This document shows positions 38,392-48,220 of a stretch of DNA of 64,000 bases, one piece after another. Made by a program: the position numbers and the translations under genes. The stretch's first letter is position 1; each line of letters begins with the position of its first letter. Source of the stretch: Humidesulfovibrio mexicanus. GTDB lineage: Bacteria > Desulfobacterota > Desulfovibrionia > Desulfovibrionales > Desulfovibrionaceae. The stretch lies in the NCBI RefSeq assembly GCF_900188225.1, contig NZ_FZOC01000002.1, positions 368,310-432,309 of the forward strand. Reading direction: 5' to 3'. The notes under the pieces are model-generated. The model did not search any database, had not been told where the DNA came from, and saw only the letters and a list, made by a program, of their open reading frames with translations.

Positions 38392-40461
38392 CTACTCCTT
38401 CACGTCCGGGGTAAGGCTGCCGGAGCTGGCCGCCCTTTTGCCCTTTTGGATGTCGCGGGCCATGTTCAGGCGCTTTTCGCGGCGGGTCTTGGATTTTTGG
38501 ATGTCCTCGCGCATGGACTGCGGGTCCACAAGGGCCTTGCCTTCCTTGCGCGGGGTGAAGAGATACAGGCTTTGGCGTGCGTGGCCTTGTTCGTCCCAGA
38601 CGATGGGGGCCATGCTGCATTCCTGGTTGGCGAGCGCGAAGAGCCGCGCGTTGACCATGGCCGGGGTCCAGTCCGCGCCCAAGCCCAGCCGTGCGGCGAG
38701 GCGGACAAAATCGTAGCCCAGCGCGGTCCAGAAGTCCGCCTGGCCCATGTGCTGCCCGTCCATGACGGCCTGGAGCGCCCGACCGCCCGTGGTCTCTGGC
38801 CACCATGCGCCGGGGCAGGCCGCATGCTGGAAATAGGTGTCGTCCACCTCATGCGCGTTGTCCAGACCTACGCTCCACAGGTCCGTGCCCAGGAAGAGCA
38901 GGTGCTGGCCTTCGAAAAAATGGAAGTTGGACGCGAGCAGCTCGGCTTGCCCCCAGTCCTCGGGCATGAACACCGCGCCGAAGTCCGGCATGGGCAGAGG
39001 GGTGTTCTTGTTGCCATGGAAACCGTCCGGCACCTTGAGCAGGTGGCTGACGCTGTGCAGCCAGCGCGGGTGTTCCTCGGGCGGGTAGGTCTCGCTGGCG
39101 GCGATGCGCACCCCTTTGGCCTTGGCCTCGGCCTGGAACACTTCGGCCATGCGCTGACCGTAGCGGTTTCGTGGCGCCAGTATGGCCACCGAGCGGATTC
39201 CCATGGACTCGGAGGTCAGCGTGAGCAGGGCGCGAGCCTGGTCCTGGAAGCTTGGGTAGAAGCGCCAGGCCTGGTCGCCTTCACGAATGGACCCCAGATC
39301 CGGCTGGAAGGCGAACACGGCGCGTCGGGCCAGAGCCCCCGATGCGCTCAGCGCCTTCAGTGCGTCCATGTTCAACAGCGGTCCGCCCACCGCGGCCACA
39401 TCCTTGGGCAGGGCCGCGAGCCGCTCCACCCAATCTGGCGCTTCGGTGTTGATGACCGTGATTTCAACCGCGCGCCCCTGTGTGGCCAGATGCTTTTGCG
39501 CCGCGCCGACCCCGCGCAGCACTTTTTGCCCAGTGCTAGCAAAGCGTCCGGTGAGGGGAAGGGCCAGGGCCATGCGCACGGGGGAAGCGCCGACTGCGGG
39601 CGCAACGCCCGGCTGGTCGCTCCGGGTGCTGGAGTCGGCCTGGGCCAGCAGGGGGGCCGGGGACGCAAGCGGGGCCGCCATGGCCAGCGAAGCGGGGCGA
39701 AGACCGGAACGCGCTCCGCGCCGGGCCGATTCGCGCAGGACCAGGGCTTGCGGGAATCCGGCAGGGGAAGATGCGGCGGTGCGCGCCAGCACGGAAAGCT
39801 GCTCTTCCGGCAGCTCGGGCAGGGCGGCCGCATACAGGCGTTCAAGGGACAGCCGCTGCGCGTCCTCCGTCGCCTGCCTGTGCAGTTGGGCCAGAATTCC
39901 CAAGGCCCGGACGCCGTCGCCCGTGCGGGCGAGATATTCGGAGAACAGGATCATGGCTCTGGCGCGCACTTCGAAAGGCAGCTCCGTGTGGGCCATGAGC
40001 CAGGCTTGATGCGTCTCCATGAGGTCCGGGCGGTGCAGGGCCGCCAGGGTGCGGATGTAGAGCTCGTGCCAGGGCCATGTGCCCAGCACCGCGTGGTCCT
40101 TGCTGGCCCGGAAGTCCAACGCCTCCTTGGCCTGGTGGAAGTGCCGCGCGCGGAAGGCGCTTTCTGCCAGCCGGTCCAGCGCCTGGGCGTGGTCCTTGGG
40201 CTCCAGGTCGGCGCGTTCCAGCAGACGGGAGTACAAAAGCTCGGCCAGGGGGTAGCTGCCTGCCTTCCAGAACTCTTCCGCTTCTGCGGCAAGTTCGGCC
40301 GTCGGCTGTTCGCTCAGAGTTTCGCGGGGGGGCTCGGAGGCTCTGGGCATGGGAAGGCTGGAGCAGCCCAGTGCGGCCAGCAGGCAGGCCAGCAGCAGCG
40401 CCGCAGCGCCCGTGGCGAAACGGCGGCCGCCCGAGGGGCGCAAGGTGGTGGGGGTGCTCAT
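38392..40461 (-). CDS. LpoA-like / periplasmic-binding-fold lipoprotein
   Basis: A 689-residue lipoprotein with lipobox LAALGC (Cys near residue 33). The N-terminal part (about 50-260) is helical with TPR-like character. From about residue 310 ([20 protein letters not shown]) there is a type I periplasmic-binding fold of the Leu/Ile/Val-binding kind. This order matches the family annotated as penicillin-binding protein activator, related to LpoA, which stimulates peptidoglycan synthases in the outer membrane. The C-terminus is basic (about 640-689). The start follows GGAGG. gatC follows after 5 bp. Ligand and partner are unknown. Confidence 0.82.
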   Translation of the reverse strand: MSTPTTLRPSGGRRFATGAAALLLACLLAALGCSSLPMPRASEPPRETLSEQPTAELAAEAEEFWKAGSYPLAELLYSRLLERADLEPKDHAQALDRLAESAFRARHFHQAKEALDFRASKDHAVLGTWPWHELYIRTLAALHRPDLMETHQAWLMAHTELPFEVRARAMILFSEYLARTGDGVRALGILAQLHRQATEDAQRLSLERLYAAALPELPEEQLSVLARTAASSPAGFPQALVLRESARRGARSGLRPASLAMAAPLASPAPLLAQADSSTRSDQPGVAPAVGASPVRMALALPLTGRFASTGQKVLRGVGAAQKHLATQGRAVEITVINTEAPDWVERLAALPKDVAAVGGPLLNMDALKALSASGALARRAVFAFQPDLGSIREGDQAWRFYPSFQDQARALLTLTSESMGIRSVAILAPRNRYGQRMAEVFQAEAKAKGVRIAASETYPPEEHPRWLHSVSHLLKVPDGFHGNKNTPLPMPDFGAVFMPEDWGQAELLASNFHFFEGQHLLFLGTDLWSVGLDNAHEVDDTYFQHAACPGAWWPETTGGRALQAVMDGQHMGQADFWTALGYDFVRLAARLGLGADWTPAMVNARLFALANQECSMAPIVWDEQGHARQSLYLFTPRKEGKALVDPQSMREDIQKSKTRREKRLNMARDIQKGKRAASSGSLTPDVKE

Positions 40462-40490
40462 GGGTCGCCTCCGGCTGCCTTTCCGGCAAA

Positions 40491-40526
40491 TGAAAATCCC
40501 GGTTCGCGGGGGCGCCGCGAACCGGG
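40491..40526 (-). terminator. Terminator of grpE-dnaK
   Basis: A perfect 12-bp inverted repeat, CCCGGTTCGCGG (40498-40509) with CCGCGAACCGGG (40515-40526), is followed on the minus strand by ATTTTCATTT. It lies 50 bp after the dnaK stop. It also overlaps the start of the next transcript, so it may have a second role as a 5' stem-loop. Confidence 0.75.
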
Positions 40527-40528
40527 AC

Positions 40529-40557
40529 ATGGTAAGCCCTCTTGCCCAGTAAGGCAA
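40529..40557 (-). promoter_or_regulatory. Candidate promoter of the lipoprotein-gatCA operon
   Basis: On the minus strand TTGCCT (40552-40557) and TACCAT (40529-40534) are 17 bases apart, each matching consensus at 4 of 6. Predicted start is near 40522, inside the dnaK terminator hairpin. Confidence 0.45.
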
Positions 40558-40575
40558 GACAGGACGCGTAAGCCC

Positions 40576-42477
<1,902 letters not shown>

Positions 42478-42559
42478 AAACTGAACCTCCGGGTGAGGAA
42501 TGATGTTTGTCGTTGCGTTGTGATGTAAGACCGCTTTCGCCGTTGTAAAGGCCGTGGGC

Positions 42560-43120
42560 CTACGCTTCCTGGCCCTTGTTCACCAGCACCTTGGCCGGGC
42601 GGATGACGCGCCCCTTGAGCACGTAGCCCGCCTGGGCCACCTGGGCCACGCAGCCTTCCTCCTTGTCCGGCTGGCACACGGTGCCGATGGCCTCGTGCAC
42701 TCCCGGATCGAAGGCTTCGCCGCAGGCGCCAACGCATTCGAGCCCGTGCTTTTTGAGGGTGTCGAGGAAAATTTTGCGGGTCATCTCCACGCCCATCACC
42801 AGATTCTTGCACGCGGGGTCGCTCCCGGCGTGCTCGATTGCCAGGGCCAGATTGTCCAGCACGGGCAGGAGATCGGCCAGCACGCTTTCCGTGGCGTAGC
42901 GGCGCACCTCGTCGGTCTCGCGCTGGATGCGGCGCTTGAAGTTTTCATTGTCGGCCAGGGCGCGCAGCTTCACGTCCTCGGCCTCGGCCATCACGGCGCA
43001 TTTTGCGCACACGTGGGCCTTGCACAGGGCCACAAGCTCCTCTTCCGAGAGGTCGATCTTGGGGGCCTGGGCCTCGGCTGCTTCCTGGGGCTCGTCGTCA
43101 GGTGTCCTGTTCTTCGACAT
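42560..43120 (-). CDS. grpE: Nucleotide exchange factor GrpE, cysteine-rich
   Basis: GrpE releases ADP from DnaK. The 186-residue product has the long N-terminal helix (about residues 24-85, with [18 protein letters not shown]), the [14 protein letters not shown] four-helix segment near residue 84, and the beta-wing with [10 protein letters not shown] and [16 protein letters not shown]. Unusually it has eight cysteines, including C33-x4-C38-x2-C41 at the start of the helix, and further pairs near 125/129 and 147/154. The ATG at 43120 is chosen from homology; upstream in-frame ATGs lie in the leader. It leads the grpE-dnaK operon; hrcA is not adjacent. Confidence 0.95.
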   Translation of the reverse strand: MSKNRTPDDEPQEAAEAQAPKIDLSEEELVALCKAHVCAKCAVMAEAEDVKLRALADNENFKRRIQRETDEVRRYATESVLADLLPVLDNLALAIEHAGSDPACKNLVMGVEMTRKIFLDTLKKHGLECVGACGEAFDPGVHEAIGTVCQPDKEEGCVAQVAQAGYVLKGRVIRPAKVLVNKGQEA

Positions 43121-43167
43121 GGTCTCCGTCCTTGCTGGCCCTCGCGGGCGTTCTGTCCGACACAGGC

Positions 43168-43204
43168 GACGCCGGGCAGCTCTCGGTGAAGCGCGCCCGG
43201 CGTC
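43168..43204. repeat. Inverted repeat in the grpE leader
   Basis: GACGCCGGGC (43168-43177) and GCCCGGCGTC (43195-43204) are perfect 10-base arms around a 17-base loop, 48-84 bp before the grpE start. It has no T-run. It could be a leader hairpin or an operator. The CIRCE element of HrcA systems is absent. Confidence 0.6.
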
Positions 43205-43217
43205 GAGGTCATTTGAA

Positions 43218-43245
43218 TCAGTAAGCATACTTCCGGCCATGTCAA
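43218..43245 (-). promoter_or_regulatory. Candidate promoter of grpE-dnaK
   Basis: On the minus strand a perfect TTGACA (43240-43245) lies about 120 bp before grpE; TACTGA or TATGCT downstream are poor -10 candidates. Spacing and -10 sequence do not fit sigma-70 well, so a heat-shock sigma factor is possible. Confidence 0.35.
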
Positions 43246-43291
43246 CACTGGCCGGTGCGGGTTTGTGCCGCGCGGAAGGCAAAAAGAGCGG

Positions 43292-43762
43292 CTACTTCTT
43301 CAACTGGTACACGGAGGTCCGTTCCGGATTGGCGGTGTCCACTTGGTAGAGCATACCGCCGAAGTCCATCAGCCGACCTGTGGCGTCGAGCTTGTCGCCG
43401 TAGCGCCAAGTGACCGAGAGATGGAGCGTGCCGTCCTCGTCCACGCTCCAACTGCCGCGGCCGGCCATTGCCCCGTGCATGGCGTTTGCCGACTCGCCCT
43501 TGACGGTGCCGTCATCGTAGAGGTGCAGACTGTCGCGCAGGAAGCCGAAGCTTCCTACGAGGTGTCCCTTGCGCTCGGCGATGAAGTCCAGCACCTCGGT
43601 TTTGGAAAGGGTGCGCGCGCCGGATGCGGAGAGCTCTGCGGCGGATTTGCCGCCGGTGTTCATGGACGCGCCGCGGCCTCCGGCCTGGGCCGCTGTCGGC
43701 ACAAGGAGCGTCAGGGCCAGAACGGCCGGGATCAGTCGGCGTATGCCGCGGGCGAAGGTCAT
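43292..43762 (-). CDS. Secreted protein of unknown function
   Basis: A 156-residue protein with a clear signal peptide (MTFARGIRRLIPAVLALTLL, cleavage after AAQA near residue 27). The mature part has KTEVLDFIAERKGHLVGSFGFLRDSLHLYDDG and a run of beta strands including GRGSWSVDEDGTLHLSVTW, resembling small lipocalin-like or DUF995-type secreted domains, but I cannot name the family. The ATG at 43762 follows AAAGGAG. It is 45 bp after the M29 peptidase stop and may share that transcript. It faces the grpE promoter region. Confidence 0.82.
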   Translation of the reverse strand: MTFARGIRRLIPAVLALTLLVPTAAQAGGRGASMNTGGKSAAELSASGARTLSKTEVLDFIAERKGHLVGSFGFLRDSLHLYDDGTVKGESANAMHGAMAGRGSWSVDEDGTLHLSVTWRYGDKLDATGRLMDFGGMLYQVDTANPERTSVYQLKK

Positions 43763-43807
43763 GATGGGGCTCCTTTGCTTGTGGGGGTGGTGCGCGGCCA
43801 TTTGCCT

Positions 43808-45013
43808 TCAGAGCAGGAAGTGGCCGTCCTCGTAGATTGCGCGCGTTCCGCCGCCGGAAAGCTTGGCGGTGACGCGTTTTTGCTCGGTGTTCACCAGGTC
43901 CCAGTGCAGGGCCGAGGCGTTGAAGCCCAGCTCTTCCTGGCGTTCGGCCGAAAGCTCTTGCGGCGGGCCGGAGAAGCTGGCCGCGCTGGCCCCGCCAAGG
44001 GCGATGTGGCAGTTGCCGTGCTCTCCGCCGAGGTTTTCGTCCAGCAGGGTGTGGGCCATGAAGCGCTCCACCCGCGAGATGCGCCGGTCGGTGAGCGAGA
44101 ACTCGCCCACGCGCCTGGCTCCGCCATCCGAGGCCAGGCGGCCGGAAAGGAAGGTTTCGCCGCGCTCGGCCTGCACGGAAACGGCCACGCCTCCGTGGAA
44201 CTCGAGCCTGACCCCCGACACCAGCCTGCCCCAGCGGATGGATGGCTGGTCGGCGCAGTACACGCCCTCCACCGTGCGCCAGTCCGGCGCGAGATAGAGT
44301 TCGAAGCCGGGCACGTTGCGGCCGGTGAACCCCACGAAGCGCCGCTTGACGCCCGGCGAGAGGGTGAGGTCCGTGCTGGCGCTCTCCACGCGCAGACGCT
44401 CGATCTGTAGCGAATCGAGCCATTTGCCGATTTCGGAGAGTTCCTGCTTCACGCGCTTCCATTGGGCGAGCGGGTCCGGTGTGAACAGCAGGCAGGCGCG
44501 GGCCAGGCGTTCGGCGTATTCGGAAAGCTCCATGCCGCTGGCCAGCGCCAGGGCGCGGGTGGGGAACAGGCAGACGGTGGAGCCCAGAAGTCCGGCGCGG
44601 CGGCGGCGGTCCAGCAGGGCCATGGCCTGCTGTTCGCTTTTGTCGCCCTGGGCGATGCTGCGCGGGTCCACCCCGGCTAGTGCCCCCAAGTCGTCGGGCG
44701 CAAGGATGGTGATGACCCCGGCCGTGGCCTTGTGCAGTTCGTCCAGGCCGGGCTGGGCGAAGGTGAGCTGGCCGTAGCTGGAGTTGCCGAAGTGCTGCGC
44801 CTGCATGGCGCTTGAGGGCAGGGCCTGGGGCAGGGGGTGCAGGTGCGCGTCCATGAGGGCGGCGTAAATGGCCTCGGCCAGTGGCGCGGCCTCAAGGTCG
44901 AAACGCAGGAGCACCAGCTCGCCGTTCCTGAAGGGCACGGCGCGGCTTTGGCGCATGGCCCAGACCAGGACTTCGGCGTAGGCGGCGAGGTGGTCGGGGG
45001 AATATAGCGGCAC
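43808..45013 (-). CDS. M29-family metallo-aminopeptidase
   Basis: A 401-residue member of the thermophilic-aminopeptidase (M29) family, which uses two metal ions to remove N-terminal residues. Metal ligands fall in RVEFMAHTLLDENLGGEHGN-type sequence near residue 325-340 (acidic and His residues), followed by HWDLVNTE near residue 375. The GTG at 45013 is preferred because AAGGAAGG precedes it and gives MPLYSPDHLAAYAEVL; no ATG occurs until 29 codons later. It starts 28 bp after the diguanylate cyclase stop, so the two are probably co-transcribed. Confidence 0.88.
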   Translation of the reverse strand: MPLYSPDHLAAYAEVLVWAMRQSRAVPFRNGELVLLRFDLEAAPLAEAIYAALMDAHLHPLPQALPSSAMQAQHFGNSSYGQLTFAQPGLDELHKATAGVITILAPDDLGALAGVDPRSIAQGDKSEQQAMALLDRRRRAGLLGSTVCLFPTRALALASGMELSEYAERLARACLLFTPDPLAQWKRVKQELSEIGKWLDSLQIERLRVESASTDLTLSPGVKRRFVGFTGRNVPGFELYLAPDWRTVEGVYCADQPSIRWGRLVSGVRLEFHGGVAVSVQAERGETFLSGRLASDGGARRVGEFSLTDRRISRVERFMAHTLLDENLGGEHGNCHIALGGASAASFSGPPQELSAERQEELGFNASALHWDLVNTEQKRVTAKLSGGGTRAIYEDGHFLL

Positions 45014-45041
45014 GCAGTCCTTCCTTGGGCTGTCCACCCGT

Positions 45042-46064
45042 TCACCCCGCGTAGGTCTGAATCTGGTTGCGCCCCATCCGCTTGGCCAGGTACAGCGCCT
45101 GGTCGGCCTGGCGCAGCAGCTCCTCGGGGCAGCTCTGGCGCGAGGGGACGGTGCTGGCCACCCCAAGGCTCACGGTGACGATGCCCGTGTCGCTCTGCGC
45201 GTGGGGCAGCTCCATGGCCCACACGGCCAGCTGGATGCGTCGGGCGGTCTCCAGGGCTTCCACATCGTCGGCTCCCGGAAGCAACAGGACGAATTCCTCG
45301 CCGCCGTAGCGGGCCACCAGTCTGCCTGCGCGCCGTTCGGCCCGTGTCAGGGTCTTGCCCAGCGCCTTGAGGCATTCATCGCCAGCCTGATGGCCGTAGT
45401 GGTCATTGTAGTGCTTGAAGTGGTCCACGTCCAGCATGATGACCGACAGCATCGACCCCGTGCGTTGTCCTCGGTTCCATTCCTGCGCCAGCGTGCTGTC
45501 GAAGCTGCGGCGGTTGGCGATGCCCGTCAGCCCGTCGGTGTTGCTCAAGCGTTTAAGCTTGGCGTTGGCCTCCGCCAGAGCGCGGGTGCGCTCCTCTATG
45601 ATGGCCTCAAGCTCAAGGTTTCGCTCCCGCAGGTTCTTCAGGGGATACACCTCCCCGTCCTCCACCAGATGGTAGGGGATGGAGATTGTGCTGTTCACGA
45701 TTTTCCATTCGCCTTGCTCCTGCCTGAAGAGGAGCAGGAGCCGGGCCGTCTCCTGGGAGAGGATATGGTCCTTGATGGGCAAGTGGATGTGGAAGAAGCC
45801 CGTAACCGTGACGATGTCCTCGGCGAGATCCTGCATCGAGATGTCGAGCAGTTCGATGCGCAGCTGCTGCCGCACTTGGGCAAAATCCTGCCGGGTGATG
45901 TCCACCCAGGAGGCGCGATCCTTGACCAGAAAATCGCCGCCGCCGGTGAAGCCGTTGAAGCAATCGCTGAACTTCGCCGTCAAGCGGTCATCGCGACCGG
46001 CGTACAGGGCGATGTATTCGTCGAAAAGCGAGCGGATGAGTTGATGCCGAGTCGCGTTGGTCAA
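45042..46064 (-). CDS. Diguanylate cyclase with NTF2/SnoaL-like sensor domain
   Basis: A 340-residue soluble protein. Residues 1-145 look like a SnoaL/NTF2-type domain (FDEYIALYAGRDD, then WVDITRQDFAQV and GEWKIVNSTISIPYHLV). A short coiled coil follows (about 145-175, LRERNLELEAIIEERTRALAEANAKL), then a GGDEF domain with intact YGGEEF near residue 255. This is a ligand-sensing diguanylate cyclase of a type found in environmental bacteria. The start is a TTG at 46064 with a weak ribosome site, so the true start is uncertain. An RxxD inhibition site is not obvious. An M29 peptidase follows. Confidence 0.9.
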   Translation of the reverse strand: MTNATRHQLIRSLFDEYIALYAGRDDRLTAKFSDCFNGFTGGGDFLVKDRASWVDITRQDFAQVRQQLRIELLDISMQDLAEDIVTVTGFFHIHLPIKDHILSQETARLLLLFRQEQGEWKIVNSTISIPYHLVEDGEVYPLKNLRERNLELEAIIEERTRALAEANAKLKRLSNTDGLTGIANRRSFDSTLAQEWNRGQRTGSMLSVIMLDVDHFKHYNDHYGHQAGDECLKALGKTLTRAERRAGRLVARYGGEEFVLLLPGADDVEALETARRIQLAVWAMELPHAQSDTGIVTVSLGVASTVPSRQSCPEELLRQADQALYLAKRMGRNQIQTYAG

Positions 46065-46115
46065 GCGTGTATCCAGTGGTGTCTGCGCCAGGAGCAGGCC
46101 TTGCGGCAGGGCTGC

Positions 46116-46163
46116 ATTATGTACGGTTTCCGTGAGGGCATCAGACGATTACCGACTGATGCC
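46116..46163 (-). promoter_or_regulatory. Candidate promoter with overlapping inverted repeat, diguanylate cyclase gene
   Basis: On the minus strand CATAAT (46116-46121) is a 5/6 match to a -10 box, about 50 bases before the TTG start. Seventeen bases upstream the -35 region falls in an inverted repeat, GGCATCAG (46137-46144) and CTGATGCC (46156-46163). The repeat could be an operator. Confidence 0.45.
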
Positions 46164-46230
46164 AGGGACTGTCGTGCCGCATGAGAATGAGAGCCCGCCA
46201 AACTCGTCGTGTCCAGCCGCAACGCATCGC

Positions 46231-47865
46231 CTAGCCCAGATCCTCCGCCAGCGCCTTGAAGGTGAGCTTGGCCGAGGCCAGCGCGCCGCCGAAGCCGCCG
46301 CCGGGGTTGGCCCAGGCGCTGGAGAGGTACAGCCCCTTTACCGGGGTGCGGTTGCCCAGCCGGGTAAGGAAGGAGTTGCCCACGGTCTGGTCGTAGCCGT
46401 AGATGGCGCCTGCCGGGTTGCCTGTGAAACGCCGGTTGGTGAGCGGCGTCGACACCTCGCGCATGGCGATCATCCTGGACAGGCCGGGCGCCATGGTCGA
46501 CTCCACTGCCTTGACCATCATGTCCGCTATGGCGTCCTTGGCCTGGTTGTATTCATGCTTCTTGTCCGCCTCGTAGTCCTTTTCGAAGCGCTTCCAGGGC
46601 TCGTAGCCCGACAGGCACATGATGGCCATGGTGCTCATGCCCTTGGGGGAGAAGCCCGGCACCAGATGGTCGTAGATCATGCAGCCGAGCCCCACCTTGC
46701 CCCAGTCGCCGTTCAAGGCGGCCGCATAGCCGATCTCCGGGTCGTCCTGCATGTCGATGGAGAACTCGGCTCTGGGCTGGAGCCTCGTCACATCGCCCTT
46801 GAGGCCCAGCCACACGATGACGCTGCCGAGGCTGGGAGAGAAGCCGGACACGCGCTTCAGGTAGTTCGCCGGGAGCGCGCCGCCGGGCAGCATGGCGAAG
46901 GTGGTCGGGGCGGAGGCGTTGCTCACCACGGCGCGCGCGGAGAATACCTTGCCAGAGGCCGTGCGCACTCCGGCCGCACGGCCGTTCTCCACCATGACGG
47001 CGCTAACCTGCTCGCCCAGGAGCACCTGGCCCCCGCCCGCTTTGACCACGTCGGCCAGGGCATCGCTCAAGGATTGCGAGGTGCCGCGCAGATACTGGCC
47101 TCCGTTGGTCAGGTAGTCGGCCATGGGTTCCAGGTAATAGAAGGCCGCGAGCTTTGAAGGCGGCAGACCGTAGTAGCCCCAGGTCATGCCGATGAGGCCC
47201 TTGAGGGCGGGGCTGGCCGCGAAGCGGTCGATGACCTGGCCCAGGGTGCTGCCCGCCACGCCCCACAGGGTGGGGTAGGTCTTGGGCAGGGTGCTGTTTG
47301 CGGGCACGCCGTCGGTTTCCAGGGCGTCGAGTTCGCGCAGGAACTGCCGCCAGAAAGCCATGAAGCGGCCGATGGCGTCCTTTTCCGCCGGGCAGCGCCG
47401 GACAAGCTCGGCCTCGAAGCCGGGCAGGCCCGCGTTCGGCAGGTCGATGACGCCCTGCGAGTCCACGCGGCTCCAGGCCTGTTTGTGGTCCACCAGCTGG
47501 AGGCGGTCGAAGACGCCCATGTCGGTGAGCAGCTTTCTGGCCGAGGGGGACTTGGCCACTGTGGAGTGCAGGGACACCTCGCAGGTGAAGGTGTTGCCCG
47601 CGTCGTCGTCGCGCTGGAAGCTGGTGGCGTAGCCGCCGGGGATGTCGTGCTGCTCGATGACCAGGGGCTTCAAGCCGTTTCTGGCCATGAGGGCGGCGCA
47701 GCCCAGGCCGCCCAGCCCCGCGCCGATGACGACGGCGTCGTACTCGCCTGGTTTGCGGGCCTTGCCCGCGGCCTTTGCCAACGCCTGGGAGGGTGCCCAG
47801 CCGATGACGGCCGAACCGGCCAGGAAGGTCATGATCTCCAGGAACTTGCGGCGGGTGATGGACAT
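46231..47865 (-). CDS. Tat-exported FAD-dependent oxidoreductase (phytoene-dehydrogenase/carotenoid-isomerase-like)
   Basis: A 544-residue flavoprotein. The N-terminus MSITRRKFLEIMTFLAGSAV is a twin-arginine signal, with cleavage likely after QALA near residue 30. The FAD-binding motif VVIGAGLGGLGCAALMARNG follows near residue 45, and the C-terminal GLYLSSAWANPGGGFGGALA is the second FAD contact. Overall it belongs to the NAD(P)/FAD oxidoreductases related to phytoene desaturase and CrtISO, but the Tat signal makes a periplasmic role more likely than carotenoid synthesis; no carotenoid genes are near. Substrate unknown. The start follows AGGAGG. Confidence 0.9.
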   Translation of the reverse strand: MSITRRKFLEIMTFLAGSAVIGWAPSQALAKAAGKARKPGEYDAVVIGAGLGGLGCAALMARNGLKPLVIEQHDIPGGYATSFQRDDDAGNTFTCEVSLHSTVAKSPSARKLLTDMGVFDRLQLVDHKQAWSRVDSQGVIDLPNAGLPGFEAELVRRCPAEKDAIGRFMAFWRQFLRELDALETDGVPANSTLPKTYPTLWGVAGSTLGQVIDRFAASPALKGLIGMTWGYYGLPPSKLAAFYYLEPMADYLTNGGQYLRGTSQSLSDALADVVKAGGGQVLLGEQVSAVMVENGRAAGVRTASGKVFSARAVVSNASAPTTFAMLPGGALPANYLKRVSGFSPSLGSVIVWLGLKGDVTRLQPRAEFSIDMQDDPEIGYAAALNGDWGKVGLGCMIYDHLVPGFSPKGMSTMAIMCLSGYEPWKRFEKDYEADKKHEYNQAKDAIADMMVKAVESTMAPGLSRMIAMREVSTPLTNRRFTGNPAGAIYGYDQTVGNSFLTRLGNRTPVKGLYLSSAWANPGGGFGGALASAKLTFKALAEDLG

Positions 47866-47906
47866 GGCGCGCCTCCTGGCGGGAGTTGAGGAAGGAGTAC
47901 GCAGAA

Positions 47907-47935
47907 GGATTACGTTGAAAGCGCGCCGTTGTCAA
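47907..47935 (-). promoter_or_regulatory. Candidate promoter of the Tat flavoprotein gene
   Basis: On the minus strand a perfect TTGACA (47930-47935) lies 17 bases from TAATCC (47907-47912), about 42 bases before the start codon. CGTAAT at a 15-base spacing is an alternative -10. Confidence 0.5.
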
Positions 47936-48020
47936 AGAACTGCGCCCATGCGCCAGAAATAGCGTGAAAAAGAGTTCCGGACCTCTCCTTGGCAGGTTCA
48001 CGTCATCCGACCGCGACAAC

Positions 48021-48125
48021 GCGGTGCGGCCCGGTCCGCCTCTTTGGGAACGCAGGGCGTGGAATCTGTGCAAGGCTCAAACGAGAAGCAGCGGAGAGGT
48101 GACGGCGGCGGGGAGACACCCTGGC
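48021..48125 (+). other. Structured-looking intergenic segment, cobalamin-riboswitch-like
   Basis: The 355-bp gap 47866-48220 holds no gene. Within it the plus strand shows GGTGC (48023), a short GCGG/CCGC hairpin, TTTGGGAA (48043-48050), a CGCAG/CTGTG stem holding GTGGAATC, and GGAGACACC (48112-48120). This order loosely follows the conserved blocks of the cobalamin riboswitch, but the central CCACTG-type box is missing and no plus-strand gene follows. It may be a decayed element or coincidence. Confidence 0.2.
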
Positions 48126-48220
48126 AAATACGCCTCCTGCTGGGCGCGGACAGGCCTCAGGCGCACCCGCCGCAAGAAGGCGCGGACCGGTGCTTGGTGC
48201 ATCGTGTCCAGGTTCGCGTA

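Noticed and set aside
42478-43300. CIRCE element expected before grpE-dnaK
   Set aside because: No TTAGCACTC or GAGTGCTAA string is present in the dnaK or grpE leaders.
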